From assembly GCA_028285025.1 (NCBI GenBank), contig JANQQH010000119.1:1-6209 (forward strand): DNA of 6,209 nt, given 5' to 3'. How positions within the stretch are numbered: position 1 is the first letter of the stretch; each line of letters opens with the position of its first letter. The translations under genes were made by a program, and so were the position numbers. Shown here in pieces: positions 4,886-6,209 of the stretch. The notes beneath the pieces were generated by a model, which worked only from the letters and a program-made list of their open reading frames with translations, did not search any database and was not told the origin of the DNA. This DNA comes from Hyphomicrobiaceae bacterium (GTDB taxonomy: Bacteria > Pseudomonadota > Alphaproteobacteria > Rhizobiales > HXMU1428-3).

Positions 4886-5601
4886 AGGCCGCGCTCCTTT
4901 GCCACCTGGTCATAAGCCTCATTAATGGCCTTCAATCGCTCCGTGGCAATCGCTAAAAATTCCTCTGGCACCCCGCGCCCAATCAAATGGTCCGGGTGAT
5001 TTTCTTTCACAAGCTGGCGGTAATGCGCTTTTAACGTCTCATCATTAACATCGCGGCCAAGACCTAAAATCTGATAAGGGTCGTGCCCCACCTCCCTGAC
5101 ATGGCGCGCTTGAATGGATTGAAATTCGCTTTCTGAAAACCCAAAAATAGCAGCCACTTCACGCAAATAAGACAGCTCTTGAGGATGCAAAATTTGATCG
5201 GCCTTGGCAATATGAAACAACCCATCCAACACATCTTGCAAAATCGACTTGTCATCTTTCATCAGCTTAGCCAATTGGCGCGCATAAGTGTCAAACCCGG
5301 CCACCTCTTGCTTGGCCAAATCAAACAGACGGGCAACATTTTTAACATCATCTTCTGGCACTTTAAACACTTCACGAAAGGCATAAACCTCATCGCTCAC
5401 CACAACTCCATCTGCCTTGGCAAGTTTTGCCCCCAGCGCAATCACACCAACTGTGAAGGCCACCTCTTGTTCGCACGGGCGCTCCCCTTCAAGCCACTGG
5501 TCAAGAGTAAAATGTCCAGCCACCAACCCCAGCACACCGCCCAAGGGCCCGCCAATCATCAACCCAGCAGCCCCGCCAGCAAGTTTACCCCAAAGCGACA
5601 T
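4882..5601 (-). CDS. DjlA-like co-chaperone: TerB domain plus C-terminal J domain
   Basis: The C-terminal J domain (about 174-239) starts DPYQILGL and carries the HPD tripeptide at 202-204 (KENHPDHL), which stimulates the DnaK ATPase. The middle region (about 45-155), with FTVGVIALGAKLAKADG and LFHIAKADQILHPQE, matches the helical TerB-like domain, including its paired acidic segments. The N-terminus (about 8-29) is glycine-rich and hydrophobic (GGAAGLMIGGPLGG) and could be a membrane-associated helix, as in E. coli DjlA. The J domain is at the very C-terminus, as in DjlA. Of 239 residues, the start is the ATG at 5601-5599, with AAAGGA (5613-5608) 6 nt upstream; a TTG one codon earlier is less likely. 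The stop overlaps the TTG start of the amidase by 4 nt, so the pair forms an operon. The specific client is unknown. Confidence 0.9.
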   Translation of the reverse strand: MSLWGKLAGGAAGLMIGGPLGGVLGLVAGHFTLDQWLEGERPCEQEVAFTVGVIALGAKLAKADGVVVSDEVYAFREVFKVPEDDVKNVARLFDLAKQEVAGFDTYARQLAKLMKDDKSILQDVLDGLFHIAKADQILHPQELSYLREVAAIFGFSESEFQSIQARHVREVGHDPYQILGLGRDVNDETLKAHYRQLVKENHPDHLIGRGVPEEFLAIATERLKAINEAYDQVAKERGL

Positions 5602-5685
5602 CAATTTTCCTTTCCAGTTCTGAACCTATCCGATACTGTAAACAACAAAATATCAAATAAAGATAAGACATCATATTAAAACTCA
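5602..5685. other. Divergent intergenic region between the djlA-like and 5-oxoprolinase genes
   Basis: These 84 AT-rich bases must hold the control signals of both outward-reading genes. The ribosome binding site of the djlA-like gene is clear (5608-5613). No convincing -35/-10 pair was found for either direction: GATACT (5632-5637) on the plus strand and TTGATA on the minus strand lack good partners. GTTCTGAAC (5617-5625) is a tiny palindrome of doubtful meaning. The plus-strand gene has no clear Shine-Dalgarno before its ATG. Confidence 0.4.
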
Positions 5686-6209
5686 ATGACAAATCAAACC
5701 AATCACAATAAAAAATGGTCATTCTTCATTGATCGCGGCGGCACATTTACTGATATTATCGCTCTCAACCCAAACGGCTCCATTAGCGCCGTCAAGCTTT
5801 TATCCCAAAACCCAGACCATTACAAAGACGCCGCCATTGAAGGCATACGTCTTAGCTTAGGGGTAAGCAAACAAGATCCCATCCCTGCAAACACCATTCA
5901 CACAGTGCGCATGGGCACCACAGTGGCCACAAATGCCCTGCTAGAACACAAGGGAGAACCCACCCTTTTGCTCACCAGCCAAGGGCTCAGTGATTGCTTA
6001 GAAATCGGCACCCAAGCCCGCAAAGAGATATTCGCTCTCAATATCCAAAAACCAACCATGCTTTACACAGCAGCTGAAAGCCTCAATGAGCGCGTCGATG
6101 CAGATGGCACCCTCATCACCCCCCTTGATGTGCCCCAAGCGCACAAAATTTTAGAGCATCATTATCAAAACGGCATCCGCTCCCTGGCCATTCTTTTCAT
6201 GCACAGCTA
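5686..6209 (+). CDS. 5-oxoprolinase (ATP-hydrolysing), hydantoinase/oxoprolinase family, N-terminal fragment
   Basis: Only 174 codons are present; the gene runs off the window. ATP-dependent 5-oxoprolinases convert 5-oxo-L-proline, ATP and water to L-glutamate, ADP and phosphate, closing the gamma-glutamyl (glutathione) cycle. The N-terminal signature FFIDRGGTFTDIIAL (13-27) is the nucleotide-binding start of the hydantoinase/oxoprolinase N-domain. Also seen are VKLLSQNPDHYKDAAIEGIR (36-55), RMGTTVATNALLE (75-87) and IGTQARKEIFAL. The DRGGTFTD, LLS.(N/D)P..Y and GTQAR wording is closer to full-length 5-oxoprolinase (about 1200 residues) than to separate HyuA subunits or acetone carboxylase. 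Whether the HyuB half is fused cannot be seen. The ATG at 5686 gives a normal N-terminus but has no clear Shine-Dalgarno. It is divergent from the djlA-like gene. Confidence 0.88.
   Translation, partial: MTNQTNHNKKWSFFIDRGGTFTDIIALNPNGSISAVKLLSQNPDHYKDAAIEGIRLSLGVSKQDPIPANTIHTVRMGTTVATNALLEHKGEPTLLLTSQGLSDCLEIGTQARKEIFALNIQKPTMLYTAAESLNERVDADGTLITPLDVPQAHKILEHHYQNGIRSLAILFMHS

Noticed and set aside
5179..5679. 166-codon open frame on the plus strand
   Set aside because: It is antisense to the TerB/J-domain gene and has no family resemblance.

Overview
The window looks like chromosomal DNA of an alphaproteobacterium of moderate GC content. The grounds are the sequence style of MraZ, RsmH and FtsL, the alpha/A-type RNase P RNA, and a dcw cluster lying close to an rnpB, amidase and DnaJ-like block. 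I recall a similar neighbourhood from Hyphomicrobiales (Rhizobiales), but that placement is an inference. Most of the window is ordinary housekeeping sequence. No mobile element, CRISPR array, tRNA or phage gene is visible.

Layout. Positions 1-2087 (minus strand) hold the start of the division and cell-wall (dcw) operon, reading right to left: mraZ, rsmH (mraW), ftsL and the first 36 codons of ftsI. Positions 2088-2472 form a 385-bp divergent control region. It carries a striking 10-nt-period array of TGGGA-type boxes over the likely mraZ promoter, which are candidate MraZ operators. It also carries a terminator-like hairpin in the mraZ leader, a DnaA-box-like site, and a perfect inverted repeat on the -35 of the rightward gene. 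Positions 2473-2868 (plus) encode a DUF3224-family protein of unknown function. Convergent to it is a glutathione S-transferase-like gene (2902-3516, minus). Positions 3651-4073 (minus) are rnpB, the RNA of RNase P. Upstream of it on the same strand are a peptidoglycan amidase with a peptidoglycan-binding domain (4103-4885) and a TerB/J-domain DjlA-like protein (4882-5601). These two overlap by 4 nt and are probably translationally coupled. Positions 5686-6209 (plus) hold the 5' part of a 5-oxoprolinase (hydantoinase family) gene that runs off the end.

How it fits together. The left half supplies regulation (MraZ), ribosome maturation (RsmH) and the septal synthesis machinery (FtsL, FtsI). 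The amidase adds peptidoglycan turnover, and rnpB serves tRNA processing. The DUF3224, GST-like and 5-oxoprolinase genes look like unrelated metabolic or stress genes, although GST and 5-oxoprolinase both touch glutathione chemistry. I did not find a convincing new multi-gene system. The features most worth following up are the control region at 2130-2450 and the DUF3224 gene it serves.
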